A stretch of DNA of 64,000 nucleotides from Helichrysum umbraculigerum. Its lineage: Eukaryota > Streptophyta > Magnoliopsida > Asterales > Asteraceae. A program made the position numbers and the translations under genes. Of the stretch, positions 1 through 11,850 are shown piece after piece. The first letter of the stretch is position 1; every line of letters starts with the position of its first letter. The notes beneath the pieces were generated by a model. The model saw only the letters and a list, made by a program, of their open reading frames with translations, did not search any database and was not told the DNA's origin. Location: NCBI GenBank assembly GCA_949592205.1, contig CATIUR010000006.1, forward strand, positions 11,673,001 through 11,737,000. The letters are read 5' to 3'.

Positions 1-341
1 CTTGAGATCCATTAATCAAACTCCCACTAGCTTCTATACTTCTCTTGGTTACCATACTCCCTAGAGTTCCCGACACTCTCAAAAATACCTTGAAAGCTCA
101 TCAGGACTTACAAGATTATCCACCTCTAACTGACCTGAAAGATTCCCAATCAATTTATTCTTCGAGAAGATTTGATCTATCGTTGAACCAAACTCATCAA
201 GTAATACCCGAGCCTAGTTAAACTCGACATCTTTTACGACCAATATCTCCAAGTATATAGCTCTAACCTACCTAATCATTCCAAAAAACATGTAATACTC
301 TTGTTTTAACCCGTGAGTAATAACCAAACTCCCATGATAAC
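1..341 (-). mobile_element. Copia-type non-coding element A, internal piece 1
   Basis: Non-coding sequence that aligns by eye with about 25800-26160 inside element B (shared blocks such as TCCCACTAGCTTC and TTACAAGATTATCCACC). It continues at 13572 after the solo-LTR insertion, because ATAAC at 337-341 is repeated at 13567-13571. No ORF is preserved. Orientation is taken from the Met primer site and LTR of the same element at 23154-23678. The other LTR would lie left of the window. Confidence 0.7.
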
Positions 342-785
342 TGTGACACCCTGCAAATTTCAACGTAATTATGTACAGTAATTACATGCATTTTAGGCTA
401 ATTCCCTAACTTAAGTGAATTCACAACAATTTTTAGAGGTAAGTATAGCAAAGCCCAACTAGTTAATACGCGTAGTATTACACATTTCGTAATTAGTTGT
501 AATTACGTACAAAACATTTGGAACAAACACAACAAAAATATACGACTGTTGGTGGACAAATATATTAAATAATACGAGATTATTTAATAGCATTATTTTT
601 ACTAAATATTATGTCGATAATATTTAACAAGTATTGGTATCGTACAAAACGTATCTGCGCGACGAAACAACGCGAAAACTATCCGTCAAACTGAATTAAA
701 ACGAAGTTATATTTTTATAACTTTGCAAAAGTATCTTTATAAAATACTTCGATTAAAAATATATTCGAATATATATTTAGAAATT

Positions 786-2274
786 TGATGTCGTGTAAAC
801 GGGGTTTTATCTTAAAATGGAAAATACTTAACTTACTATACACAACACAGGCAAGAATACCTGATCATATATAGTATAGCTCAGTAAGTCCGAGTCGAAC
901 ACAGGGAACGGATGTCAATATAAACAAATTGGAAAATGCTACAATTAATTTAAACAGTAAAAGTGGGGACGTTTTAGTTCCGGACGAACAAATAAGTAAC
1001 AATTATAAAAGAAATGATTAATTAAAGAAAACTAATTTATTAAAATAAAGAAATACTAAAATAACTTAATTAAAATAAAAGGTTTAATTCAGATGGTAAA
1101 AGAAATGCATTTGCTTAGATTACTTTCCTTAAAATCTGGAAATCATGTTATTTAGAATGCTCACGTATGGATTCTATCGTGCCCTTTCAAATATATCAAC
1201 CCTCCTTACAAGATAAGTTGAATTAAATACAATTAAGAAAGACACAAGGTTGTTTTCAACACATTAACAGTCCAATTTAACGTTGTCCACAAAATTGTAT
1301 TCTAGATTAATTCAACACCGTTTATGTGACTTATTCTATTGACTTGAATCAACAAAGTCTATAACTGATTAAGGTTATCTTGTCCGTCAATGACCATTAC
1401 TAATTATTAATCCTAACCCGTCAAACTCAATATATCCGGCAATAATTATCAATCAAAATCAACAACTATCAATAATTCCACAGCCAACAGGAAATCAATC
1501 TCAACTAGTTATAAAACCACGCTAGGTAATCAGCAACAATCATCAAATATCCATGGATTAACGAATAAACACATAAACATTGAATAAAATCCGATACGTT
1601 CGCATTTTCAATAATCAATCCATCAAATAAGTATTATCATCTAAGCAAATACATAAAAGACTTAGCCAATCATAATTTCACAACTAATCAGATTCAATAT
1701 CATATCCGAAATCATAATCAAATGAAAGATATAAAAGAAATCGAACCGAAATAATGAAATAACTAATGAACGAATGAAAACCCTTCAATCTTCTTGCTAT
1801 CTCTCCTTCTAAATCTCTGAAATTAGAGGTTGGAATGAAAGAAAATCGTCTGGAACAAAGTGGTGGAGTGTGTGCAAAAATGAGGCAAAAATGAGCTTTT
1901 TAGGTTTTCTGCCGAAACGATCCATACGCCGTATGGATTTCCATACGCCGTATGGATCACAAAGCCCATGGATCTGACCCGCGTCTTCTGGCGGCCCGGC
2001 TCAGCAGATCCATATGCCGTATGGATTCCATACGCCGTATGGATTGAAATTTCCAACTTTTTCACTAGCGACCTTCAATCTTTAAACTTTATCATTTTTA
2101 GCTTCTTTTCTTCAATTCTCGCACGTTTTCAGCTTCTATTTCGATTCAAGCTCCAAATAAATCCTAAATGCAAATATGAACGAAATGAGTATCGAATTCA
2201 AATAAAATGCATAAGAATTTAATCAAACTAAGGGGTAATTAGTACTGTAAAATAGCACATTTTGGCGTTCATCA
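786..2274 (-). repeat. Athila-1 3' LTR
   Basis: 1489 bp, the same length as the copy at 9286-10774. In RNA sense it starts TGATGAACGCC and ends GACATCA, next to the polypurine tract at 2275-2288. It carries four copies of the CCATACGCCGTATGG palindrome (see 1920-2044). One copy here reads CATATGCCG, whereas its partner in the other LTR is perfect. Confidence 0.93.
1920..2044. promoter_or_regulatory. Palindrome cluster in Athila-1 LTR
   Basis: Four copies of the odd-length palindrome ATCCATACGCCGTATGGAT (central C, 9-base arms): 1920-1938, 1941-1957, 2008-2026 (one mismatch) and 2027-2044. They form two pairs about 50 bp apart. The spacer holds AGCCCA (site II, TGGGCT on the coding strand). 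The cluster lies roughly 230-355 bp into the LTR in RNA sense, a U3/promoter position. Binding by a factor is inference. The same set recurs at 10420-10544. Confidence 0.6.
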
Positions 2275-2309
2275 AACATCCCCCACTTGAATCCCACTTG
2301 TCCTCAAGT
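2275..2309 (-). other. Athila-1 3' polypurine tract and hairpin
   Basis: In RNA sense, AAGTGGGGGATGTT (2288-2275) abuts the 3' LTR and is the plus-strand primer. Just upstream is a hairpin with stem ACTTG/CAAGT and loop AGGA (2296-2309). The hairpin-plus-tract arrangement recurs at 3222-3270 in this element and twice in Athila-2. Confidence 0.75.
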
Positions 2310-2697
2310 AGACTAGCAATTAAAAATTCAAAACTTTAAATATGAACGACAAACAATGGATAAAAGGACTTACAAACTACAAAGCATTCGACAAACCAAA
2401 TTTTTATCTTAAAATCGATTCTTCCTTAAAACTCAGCAATCAAGAAACTCTACATGGGAAGCCATTCTACATATTATTATTACTCATAAAAGATAATTCA
2501 CTCAGATTACCGATATTGTTGTCCACTTAAACAATCTATATTTCAGAAATTGAGCTTAACTTATTATTATTCTAGCAGGCCTTACCCTTGATTTTCAATA
2601 GCAAAATACTCTCATATAGATAACGTGTCACAATTCTCCAAATAATGAACATCCAATTAAATCAATCATTTTTCAAACCAAGACATTGGTGACAGGT

Positions 2698-2828
2698 CTG
2701 TACCTTAGTACAACAGAGCGACATAACTTGGCTTTGGTTTTTCAATTTACGAGTCCTTTGTACTCATTTATTTTTATCTATTTGATAACAAATATACTGA
2801 CGGAAACCAGGTCTGTACTTTCGTACAA
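2698..2828 (-). other. Two conserved GUAC hairpins in Athila-1 3' region
   Basis: In RNA sense, TTGTAC/GTACAG stems close four-base loops TAAG (2713-2698) and GAAA (2828-2813, a GNRA-type loop). Each is followed by the conserved bases ACCTG. Three relatives sit in the matching region of Athila-2 (16057-16257). One of those swaps the A-U pair for G-C, which supports a selected RNA structure. The function is unknown. Confidence 0.6.
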
Positions 2829-3221
2829 CAGAGGAGACAACACCCAGTATATTCCCAAATGATGATTATCAGGATCCCAAAATTATGGATTATAACACGA
2901 TATCATACAAGAATTAAGGCTACAGTCATACCTTGCTAAAAGATCCTCACAGGATAAATCCCTACTTAAATCATTACATTTCTTACTAGCTCAATAACTT
3001 CATATAGATTGCCTATCGGTACATCATAAGATGAACTATCTAATATTTAAAAATTAAATTTATTTCATTCTTTGCATCCCCAAACTGTGTTACAAGATTG
3101 CTAAATTTTACAAAGAAACAATTTTAAAACAAAAATTTGGGTTGAAAAATGACTAACACGTAGAATGCCTTTTTACCTCAATATTTCAATAGCTACCATT
3201 CATAAATTAAGGACGACTAGA

Positions 3222-3270
3222 CTTCTTTTCCCCCATCCCCCACTTAGAAACATGCAATGTCCTCATTGCA
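3222..3270 (-). other. Second polypurine tract with hairpin (central-PPT-like)
   Basis: In RNA sense a hairpin TGCAATG/CATTGCA with loop AGGA (3270-3253) is followed by a nearly pure purine tract of 24 bases (3245-3222), which contains the same core AAGTGGGGGATG as the 3' tract. It lies about 340 bp after the pol stop and about 950 bp before the LTR. The same module with a changed stem is at 16698-16749. An internal start site for plus-strand DNA is plausible but untested. Confidence 0.5.
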
Positions 3271-3608
3271 AAACAAAATAAAAACAAAGGGAATAGAAAA
3301 GAAGTGAAACAAAAAACTCCCCTGATTTGAAGGCAAATAGCTTGAAGGACTTCGTTCAGAAATAAAATACACAGCACACTTCCGTAGGCAACACGATTGC
3401 ATTTAGCACATGCAATAAGCCTTTAAACCCCTCGGTATCCCGAGTGGACGAGTTGTAGTCTCGTGAGGGTTTCCAGAGAACACACCCACAAAGTTCAAAC
3501 CTGCAAACAAAAACAATAAAGCAGAAAACAAATTAACAAAATAACGGGTTGTCTCCCGAAAGCGCTTTTGTTTATCACGTCGGTAAGCTCGACATATTAC
3601 TTCACTAC

Positions 3609-6600
3609 TTAATTCAAATCCATCTCCAAATCACGCTTGGAGTCCCTTATATCACCATAGTACTTCTTCACTCTACTTCCATTGACCTTGAAAGTTTTTC
3701 CAGAATATCCTTGCAAATCAACAGCTCCAAACGGATAAACCTTGTCAACAACAAAAGGGCCAGTCCAGCGTGTCTTTAACTTTCCTGGAAACAAATGTAG
3801 TCTAGAACTATACAACAGAACTTTATCACCTTTCTCGAATGTATAGTTCGACTTAAGACGAGCATCATGCCATTTCTTAGTTCGCTCCTTGAACAATCTC
3901 GAATTGTCATAAGCATTTATTCTCAATTCATCCAACTCGTTCAACTGTTCCATTCTTTCCTTTCCAGCTAACTTCTCATCAAGATTGCACTTTTGTAAAG
4001 CCCAATATGCTTTATGCTCTAACTCAAAAGGTAAATGACAAGTTTTTCCATAAACAAGGCGATAAGGTGTTGTTCCAATTGACGACTTAAATGCTGTTCG
4101 TGCCGCCCATAAAGCATCATCCAGCTTATATGACCAATTCTTAGGGTTTCCTTCAACTGAGCGTTCTAAAATACGCTTCAACCCTCTATTAGTCACTTTC
4201 ACTTGACCACTCGTCTGTGGATGGTAAGCAGTTGAAAACTTATGTCTAACTCCGTATTTTCGCAGCACTTTTTCCAATTGCAGATTTGTGAAATGTGTCC
4301 CTCGATCACTAATTAAAGCCTTCGGTGCTCCAAAGCGCGAAAATAACTGCTTAAGAAAATTTACCACAACGCGAGCATCATTTGTGGGTAATGCCTTTGC
4401 TTCGGCCCACTTAGAAACATAATCCACAGCCACAATGATGTATTTGTTTCCATTGCTAGGTGGAAACGGGCCCATGAAGTCTATACCCCAGACATCAAAA
4501 ATCTCGCTTACCATAATTGGATTTTGCAACATTTCATCCTTCTTTGAAATTCTCCCAGTACGTTGGCAGGCATCGCATTCCTTCACATACTTGAATGCAT
4601 CCTTGTAAACTGTTGGCCAATAAAAACCTGCCTCAAACACTTTCCTTGCAGTGTAGTTTGGACCATGATGTCCTCCAGCCGGACCATCATGACAGTGCTC
4701 TAATATAATATCACATTCCTCTCCAGCTACACATCGTCGGACAATTCCATCAGCACACTGTCTGAACAGATATGGATCTTCCCAAAAGTAATACCGTAAA
4801 GATGAGAAAAACCTCTTTCGTTGGTTGAAATCCAATCCGGGTGGCAGAGTCTTTGTAACTAGAAAGTTTGCAATATCAGCGAACCATGGAAATTCATTCA
4901 GAATTGCTTTCAACAAGCTTTCGTCAGGAAATTTATCTCGAATTTCCGTTTCGTCCAACTTATCCAATTCTGGATTCTCTAGTCTTGACAGATGATCTGC
5001 GGCTAGATTTTCCGCTCCCTTCTTATCACGAATCTCAATGTCAAACTCCTGCAATAACAAAATCCATCGCAACAACCTTGGTTTTGCATCTTGTTTCCCA
5101 AACAAGTATCTTAAAGCAGAGTGATCAGTAAAAACAACCGTTTTTGACAGGACCAGGTAAGAGCGAAACTTATCAAATGCAAAAACAACAGCAAGCAATT
5201 CCTTCTCAGTCGTAGTGTAATTCTCCTGAGCACTTGTCAAAGTCTTGCTTGCGTAATAAATAGGTTGAAACTTCTTATCAACCCTCTGACCTAAAACTGC
5301 TCCCACAGCGTAATCACTGGCGTCACACATCAATTCAAATGGAAGATCCCAATTCGGACTTATCATAATTGGTGCAGATACCAATTTCTCCTTTAAATTC
5401 TTGAATGCATCTTGGCACTCCTTTGAAAACTCGAACTTAGCTTCCTTTTCCAACAACTTGTTCATAGGACGTGCTATCTTTGAAAAATCCTTGATGAATC
5501 TCCTATAGAATCCAGCATGTCCTAAGAAACTTCGTATTCCTTTAACATTTGTCGGATGAGGTAGCTTTGCTATCGCCTCAATCTTTGCTTGATCAACTTC
5601 AATACCAGCTCTCGAAATTTTATGCCCCAACACAACTCCTTCTCGTACCATGAAATGACACTTTTCCCAATTTAAAACGAGATTTGAACTCTCACACCTT
5701 TGCAACATCCTCTTCAGATTCATCAAACACTTATCAAAAGAATCTCCAAACACAGAGAAGTCATCCATGAATATTTCCATGCTGTCTTCTACCAGATCAT
5801 GGAATATTGCCATCATGCACCGTTGAAATGTGACGGGTGCATTACATAGACCGAAAGGCATTCTCCGATAAGCGAAAGTTCCGAACGGGCAGGTGAAAGT
5901 AGTCTTATCTTGATCATTTGCATCAATTGGGTTTTGGAAGTACCCGGAGAATCCGTCTAGAAAGCAATAATACTCTTTTCCAGCTAGACGTTCGAGCATC
6001 TGATCAATGAATGGCAAGGGAAAGTGATCCTTGCGTGTCGCATCATTCAGCTTTCTATAATCGATACAGACCCTCCATCCAGTAACAGTTCTTGTGGGAA
6101 TTAACTCATTCCTCTCATTAGCAACCACTGTCATACCTCCTTTCTTAGGCACGACATGAATGGGACTGACCCATGGACTATCAGAAATCGGGTATATCAG
6201 TCCAGAGTCAAGCAATTTTATGATCTCCTTCCTCACAACATCCGTAACTTTAGGATTTAATCGTCTTAAGGGTTGCACAACTGGTTTGAAATCAGACTCC
6301 ATAAGGATCTTGTGCGTACAATATGATGGGCTGATTCCCTTGATGTCACTGATCGTCCAGGCTATAGCATGCTTATGTTCCTTCGAAACTTTTAGCAGAC
6401 TTCCTTTTTCTTTTGCTGACAGCTTGGATGAAATGATAACGGGCAAATCCGACTCTCCTTGTAGGTATGCATACTCCAAATGGGTCGGTAAATCTTTCAA
6501 TTCTAACCTTGGTGGTTCTTCGAAAGAAGATTTACATGCCAACACCTCTTCTCGCGAGCAAGGAATCCCATGCATAGTGATGCGAGTCTCTTTCTTGACT

Positions 6601-7580
6601 ACAATACCATTAGTTTCAACCGATTCTTCAGTCTCAGCCGGCTGATCACATTCTACTTCCTCATCACTCTTGAACTCTAACTCCTCAAGCATTTTATCGA
6701 ATTCTTCGATATCTCTAATTGCTTCTATGCTTCCCGTCCATCCTTCCAGAATCATGGGATCTAGATCTTCATCTTCCATAAGACTCTGAAGGAACTCTTC
6801 ATCATCAGTCATTTCTCTTGCACTCACAAAGTAGCACGTATCATCAACTGCAGCAGGATATCTCATTGATTTGTTGACATCAAATACTACTTCATCTTCT
6901 CCTAACCTCAGAGTGATTTTTCTATCATGAACATCAATCAATGCCCTTGCAGTGGCTAGAAAAGGTCTTCCCAAAATGATAGGTACCTTTTTATCTTCGA
7001 CCATGTCCAGAATGATGAAATCGCATGGAAAAACAAACCTATCCACCTTAACTAGCACATTCTCCACCATACCCCTAGGATATTGAACTGAACGATCTGC
7101 TAACTCAATGCACATTCTTATTGTCTTTGGTTCCCCTAACTTAAGTCTGGCATACATAGTATAAGGCATTATTGATATGCTTGCCCCCAAGTCAGCCAAT
7201 GCATGAGTAAGGTCTAAACTTCCAATCAGACAAGGAAGGGTAATACTCCCAGGGTCTTTCATTTTCGGTGGAAGTTTATTTTGCATAACTGCTGAACATC
7301 TCTCGTTCATTGTCACCGTGGTCGCCTCTGCCAACTTGCTCTTATTAGTTAAAAGTTCCTTCAGATACTTTGCATACTTTGGCATTTGAGCAATGGCTTC
7401 CACGAATGGGATGTTAATGTGCAGTTGCTTCAGATTCTCTAAGAACTGGTGGTATTAAGCATCTTCTTTCCCTCTTCTCAAAGCTGCAGGATAAGGTGGT
7501 GGTAGTGCATGCTCCTTAGCATATTGCTTATCTCTTGCAATTTGTTCAGCCTCAGTGTCCACCTTTGGACATTCCACAAC
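3609..7580 (-). pseudogene. Athila-1 pol (protease, RT, RNase H, integrase)
   Basis: It is the same reading frame as gag, separated from it by TAA at 7581-7583 and broken again by TAA at 7455-7457. The open part (7403-3609) is 1264 codons. In order it shows: protease core ADLGAS near 7190; RT with palm motif FMDDF near 5760; RNase H with CDAS near 5330; integrase His/Cys finger (HCHDGPAGGHH, then CDACQ) near 4690-4575; and the integrase core with D in GIDFMGP and D in SDRGTHF. The third catalytic residue, Glu, is Lys (codon 4197-4199, AAA) at the correct 35-residue spacing, so strand transfer should be dead. The product would copy element RNA inside virus-like particles and insert the cDNA. 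The family call is secure; the present copy is non-functional. Confidence 0.92.
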
Positions 7581-9095
7581 TTATACTTCCTTCTCTTTCT
7601 GCGGTAAGGGTTGAGAAACAGGTTTCTTCTTTGGAATGGGGTCTTCAAAACCCTTTCCACTCCGGGTGATCACTGCTTTTGCCTGATCCCGTGGATTGGT
7701 TTCAGTGTATCCAGGTAGTGTCCCAGGGAATCTTTCTTGAAGAACCTTGGCTATGTTGGAAACATTCCCTTCAATTTGCTTAATCGCAGCTCCTTGGTTT
7801 CTCAATGCAGTGTCGGTGGCATCCATTCTTTGTCCAGAACTCGTAATGAATTTCTCATTGGACGTGAGAAACTTACCCATCATTTCTTCTAAATTAGCTT
7901 GCTTGTCTGAAGATGAGGCACCAGGCTGCTCCTTGGTGAAAAATCCAGGTTGAGCTTGGCGAAAATGTCGCCCTCCATCTTGGTATGGTCTCCTGAAGAA
8001 ATTACCACCGCCCTGACGATATTGTGCTTGAGCTTCTCCATACTTGACTTCTTCGGTATGTTCTCCAGTTCTCATCTCGGTGCAATCCTTTACTAAATGG
8101 CTTCCTCCACAGTTGTCGCATCCCACTTGGATAGCATGGACAGTCTCAGTAACCTTCTTGATATCTCTTCCCATGTTATCTAGCTTAGCGGTGATGGCTG
8201 CAAATCCATCTTCATCATTCACAGACCTCTTCCGTCTAGAAGTGCCATCATCCCATAACTGAGAGTGTTTCGCTTGATCGCGAATGGCAGTCAAAGCGTC
8301 ACGAGGGACTTTCTTGGGAATAGGCCCTTGAGAATCCAGTTGCTGTCTCGTAGCACGATCCACTCCTTTATAGAATATACTCACTATTTGCTGATCGTTT
8401 AGGTCGTGTTGCGGGCACTTATGCATCAGGTCCTTATATCTCTCCCAAGCTTGGTGTAGCGACTCATCCATTTCCTGCTTGAAATTTCTGATTTCGTCAA
8501 TCATCTTTGATGTCTTGGAAGGAGGACAGTACATCTTCAGAAACTTCGTGCGAAGGTCTTCCCATGTGGTTATGGATCCAGCTGGCTCGTTTTGAATCCA
8601 TCTCTTAGCAGCTCCCTTGAGTGTGATTGGGAATACCCTGAGCATAACTTGATCGCGTGTGATGTTAGGCACGTTGAACATATCGGCTATCTCAACGATT
8701 TTCTCCACATGATCATTAGCATCCTCCCTTTCTTCTCCTCGGAAAGGGTTCTCTCTAAGCTCCTTGAGGAATTGTCCCTTGATTTCAAACTCCACATCTT
8801 GCGCAATTGCTGGCCTTACTACTCCAGTGCCACGGTCATTACGCATCCGACTCGAATACTCTTCGAGCGTTATGTTGGCGATATCTTCTGCCATTGCGTC
8901 TCTTGGATCTGCTTGATTGATCAGAGGTTCGAATAAGGACCGAAGATACTCTCCAAAATCCCCTTCTAAATACGATGGAAGGTTGTGGTGTAAACTCGAG
9001 TTGGGTGGTACAGAAGCAAACCGTCTTCTCTGACGAAAAACTCTTTCAGGATCTTCAAAAGGATCAGCGAGATGAGGATTCCTTGATCGGGTCAT
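7581..9095 (-). CDS. Athila-1 Gag (capsid/nucleocapsid)
   Basis: 504 codons from ATG at 9095, the first Met after the primer site; it begins MTRSRNPHLADPFEDPERVF. The retrotransposon Gag core lies around residues 130-265 (LKGAAKRWIQ, TTWEDLRTKFL, ERYKDLMHKCPQ). One zinc knuckle CDNCGGSHLVKDC (C-X2-C-X4-H-X4-C) is near residue 326. The basic, glycine- and arginine-rich tail fits RNA binding. Gag assembles the particle that packages element RNA. The ORF stops with TAA at 7581-7583, but the frame stays readable through pol apart from one more stop. The parent was therefore probably one long gag-pol frame. Confidence 0.9.
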   Translation of the reverse strand: MTRSRNPHLADPFEDPERVFRQRRRFASVPPNSSLHHNLPSYLEGDFGEYLRSLFEPLINQADPRDAMAEDIANITLEEYSSRMRNDRGTGVVRPAIAQDVEFEIKGQFLKELRENPFRGEEREDANDHVEKIVEIADMFNVPNITRDQVMLRVFPITLKGAAKRWIQNEPAGSITTWEDLRTKFLKMYCPPSKTSKMIDEIRNFKQEMDESLHQAWERYKDLMHKCPQHDLNDQQIVSIFYKGVDRATRQQLDSQGPIPKKVPRDALTAIRDQAKHSQLWDDGTSRRKRSVNDEDGFAAITAKLDNMGRDIKKVTETVHAIQVGCDNCGGSHLVKDCTEMRTGEHTEEVKYGEAQAQYRQGGGNFFRRPYQDGGRHFRQAQPGFFTKEQPGASSSDKQANLEEMMGKFLTSNEKFITSSGQRMDATDTALRNQGAAIKQIEGNVSNIAKVLQERFPGTLPGYTETNPRDQAKAVITRSGKGFEDPIPKKKPVSQPLPQKEKEV

Positions 9096-9261
9096 AAACT
9101 TCCTGTGATATAATTTCCGAATCAGTAGAACAAGACCCTAATTGAATCACTTACTAAACAATCCTAAACACAAAAATATAATTTAAGAAATAAAGCAGAA
9201 CTGAACTTAAATAACAATATACAAAGATCAAATTCCAATTTGTAAAATTGAAACAAACCGC

Positions 9262-9279
9262 TCCCCGGCAGCGGCGGCA
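9262..9279 (-). other. Athila-1 primer binding site (tRNA-Asp type)
   Basis: In RNA sense TGCCGCCGCTGCCGGGGA lies six bases after the 5' LTR. It differs by one base from the Athila-2 site (TGGCGCC start), which fits the 3' end of plant tRNA-Asp used by Athila/Tat elements. The change falls in the first bases that pair with the tRNA 3' end. The 166 bp between this site and gag (9096-9261) are AT-rich leader with no ORF. Confidence 0.75.
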
Positions 9280-9285
9280 AAAACT

Positions 9286-10774
9286 TGATGTCATGTAAAC
9301 GGGGTTTTATCTTAAAATGGAAAATACTTAACTTACTATACACAACACAGGCAAGAATACCTGATCATATATAGTATAGCTCAGTAAGTCCGAGTCGAAC
9401 ACAGGGAACGGATGTCAATATAAACAAATTGGAAAATGCTACAATTAATTTAAACAGTAAAAGTGGGGACGTTTTAGTTCCGGACGAACAAATAAGTAAC
9501 AATTATAAAAGAAATGATTAATTAAAGAAAACTAATTTATTAAAATAAAGAAATACTAAAATAACTTAATTAAAATAAAAGGTTTAATTCAGATGGTAAA
9601 AGAAATGCATTTGCTTAGATTACTTTCCTTAAAATCTGGAAATCATGTTATTTAGAATGCTCACGTATGGATTCTATCGTGCCCTTTCAAATATATCAAC
9701 CCTCCTTACAAGATAAGTTGAATTAAATACAATTAAGAAAGACACAAGGTTGTTTTCAACACATTAACAGTCCAATTTAACGTTGTCCACAAAATTGTAT
9801 TCTAGATTAATTCAACACCGTTTATGTGACTTATTCTATTGACTTGAATCAACAAAGTCTATAACTGATTAAGGTTATCTTGTCCGTCAATGACCATTAC
9901 TAATTATTAATCCTAACCCGTCAAACTCAATATATCCGGCAATAATTATCAATCAAAATCAACAACTATCAATAATTCCACAACCAACAGGAAATCAATC
10001 TCAACTAGTTATAAAACCACGCTAGGTAATCAGCAACAATCATCAAATATCCAAGGATTAACGAATAAACACATAAACATTGAATAAAATCCGATACGTT
10101 CGCATTTTCAATAATCAATCCATCAAATAAGTATTATCATCTAAGCAAATACATAAAAGACTTAGCCAATCATAATTTCACAACTAATCAGATTCAATAT
10201 CATATCCGAAATCATAATCAAATGAAAGATATAAAAGAAATCGAACCGAAATAATGAAATAACGAATGAACGAATGAAAACCCTTCAATCTTCTTGCTAT
10301 CTCTCCTTCTAAATCTCTGAAATTAGAGGTTGGAATGAAAGAAAATCGTCTGGAACAAAGTGGTGGAGTGTGTGCAAAAATGAGGCAAAAATGAGCTTTT
10401 TAGGTTTTCTGCCGAAATGATCCATACGCCGTATGGATTTCCATACGCCGTATGGATCACAAAGCCCATGGATCTGACCCGCGTCTTCTGGCGGCCCGGC
10501 TCAGCAGATCCATACGCCGTATGGATTCCATACGCCGTATGGATTGAAATTTCCAACTTTTTCACTAGCGACCTTCAATCTTTAAACTTTATCATTTTTA
10601 GCTTCTTTTCTTCAATTCTCGCACGTTTTCAGCTTCTATTCCGATTCAAGCTCCAAATAAATCCTAAATGCAAATATGAACGAAATGAGTATCGAATTCA
10701 AATAAAATGCATAAGAATTTAATCAAACTAATGGGTAAGTAGTACTATAAAATAGCACATTTTGGCGTTCATCA
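9286..10774 (-). repeat. Athila-1 5' LTR
   Basis: 1489 bp, about 10 differences from the 3' LTR by eye. It supplies the promoter for the element. A CT/GA-rich leader lies downstream of the palindromes (about 10260-10400 on the plus strand). No clear TATA box was found immediately next to the palindromes, unlike Athila-2. Confidence 0.93.
10420..10544. promoter_or_regulatory. Palindrome cluster in Athila-1 5' LTR
   Basis: Four CCATACGCCGTATGG palindromes at 10420-10438, 10441-10457, 10508-10526 and 10527-10544, all perfect here. The spacer holds CCCATGG and GGCGGCCCGG. Its position upstream of the element's leader fits a transcription-factor site array, which is inference. Confidence 0.6.
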
Positions 10775-11689
10775 AAATTTATCATTTAAAAATATTACAC
10801 TATTTAACAATCAGCACGGGCTAAATACTCCACAAATTGAGACAATAATGCACCCACCTACTTTTCTTTTTGACTAAAAAGCCGACCAAACACATCTATC
10901 TCTTTTTCACTTCATTTTCACCAATCTATCTATCTTTCTCTCGGGCTCTCTCCATCAACAACAAAATCAACAACGCAACAACAACAAGAAGTATCATCAT
11001 CATCATCGTTATCATCATCGTGATCATCATCATCTTCATCACCACCCTCGGCTCCACTTTTGATTCGTAAGAATCCTCACCATTTTCTTTTAATTTCGGG
11101 TTTAAAATACTTAATTTACCATGTTTGTGTATTCCATGAACTTATTATGTCCAAAATTGAAGCTAAAACACGTTTTTAGAAAATAAACATTGTGACAGTT
11201 TTCTGTCCCGACAAAACAGCCTCACGAAAACGACCATATCTCGAGTTCTAGGATGAATTAAACTATGAAACACATACCAAAATCTTCGTATGAAAAATCT
11301 CTACAAAAAGTTCTTCTATGGCTCCTTCCATAAATCTACGAATTTTATGTTACAAGCTGATCTTTACAGTACTGTCTGTTTTTGTCGAAATCTGAGTTCG
11401 GTACTTATTCGGAATTATTTACCTATCCAAATGAACTCTATAATTGCCGGAAAAATTACGTAATAAACTAGAAACATAGAAGATCAGTGGGTAATTTTTG
11501 TGAGAATTGTTGTGGACTAGAAAGTGTAGAAAACGTGAGGCGAAGTAAACCGACAAACCGAAAACTCAATAAAGGGACTGATTTTGCAACAATATAAAAA
11601 CCGACACTTCGGGCCGACCATAAAATGTACCGACAATTTTCAAAGGCTTAGTTAATTCTTTTAAGACTTGTGTAAAAGTTTCGGGTCAA

Positions 11690-11850
11690 ACCGAGCCCGT
11701 TTGACCATATTACAGTTGGACTTGCGAGTTGACCGTTGGACTTGCGAGTTGACAGTTGGACTTGCGAGTTGGACTTGCGAGTTGACAGTTGGACTTGCGG
11801 GTTGACTTGCAAGTTGAGTTTTTGACTTACAATTTGACCTCCGGATAAAA
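11690..11850 (+). repeat. Short direct repeats in solo LTR
   Basis: About six to seven imperfect repeats built on GGACTTGCGAGTTGACAGTT. The core ACTTGCGAGT is a near-palindrome; the copy ACTTGCAAGT near 11803 is perfect. This is the palindrome-cluster position of this LTR, after the CT-rich leader and before the predicted intron. Confidence 0.6.

Larger units (their letters stand above)
786..10774 (-). mobile_element. Athila-1, Ty3/gypsy retrotransposon with gag-pol
   Basis: Complete 9989-bp element on the minus strand with two 1489-bp LTRs (786-2274 and 9286-10774) and 5-bp target duplication AAATT (781-785 and 10775-10779). Order along the RNA: 5' LTR, tRNA-Asp-type primer site, gag, protease, RT, RNase H, integrase, about 1.3 kb non-coding with conserved hairpins, polypurine tract, 3' LTR. 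I count about 10 differences between the LTRs, so insertion is recent. The polyprotein has two in-frame stops and integrase has lost its catalytic Glu, so this copy is not autonomous now. It lacks the ORF-1 often found downstream of pol in Athila. The Athila call rests on the protease style, the Asp primer site and the large LTRs. Confidence 0.93.

Noticed and set aside
1823..2222. Short frames over the Athila palindromes (peptides with IHTAYG repeats), also at 10323-10722, 15253-15572 and 22553-22936
   Set aside because: The peptide repeat mirrors the DNA palindrome, appears on both strands and is inside LTRs with no start or stop conservation.
2275..3608. Search for an env-like or ORF-1 gene after pol in Athila-1
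   Set aside because: Only short non-conserved frames; the region is explained by hairpins and polypurine tracts.
3549..8936. Plus-strand frames over the Athila-1 coding region (for example 6160-6645, 8592-8936)
   Set aside because: Antisense shadows of gag-pol without motifs of their own.
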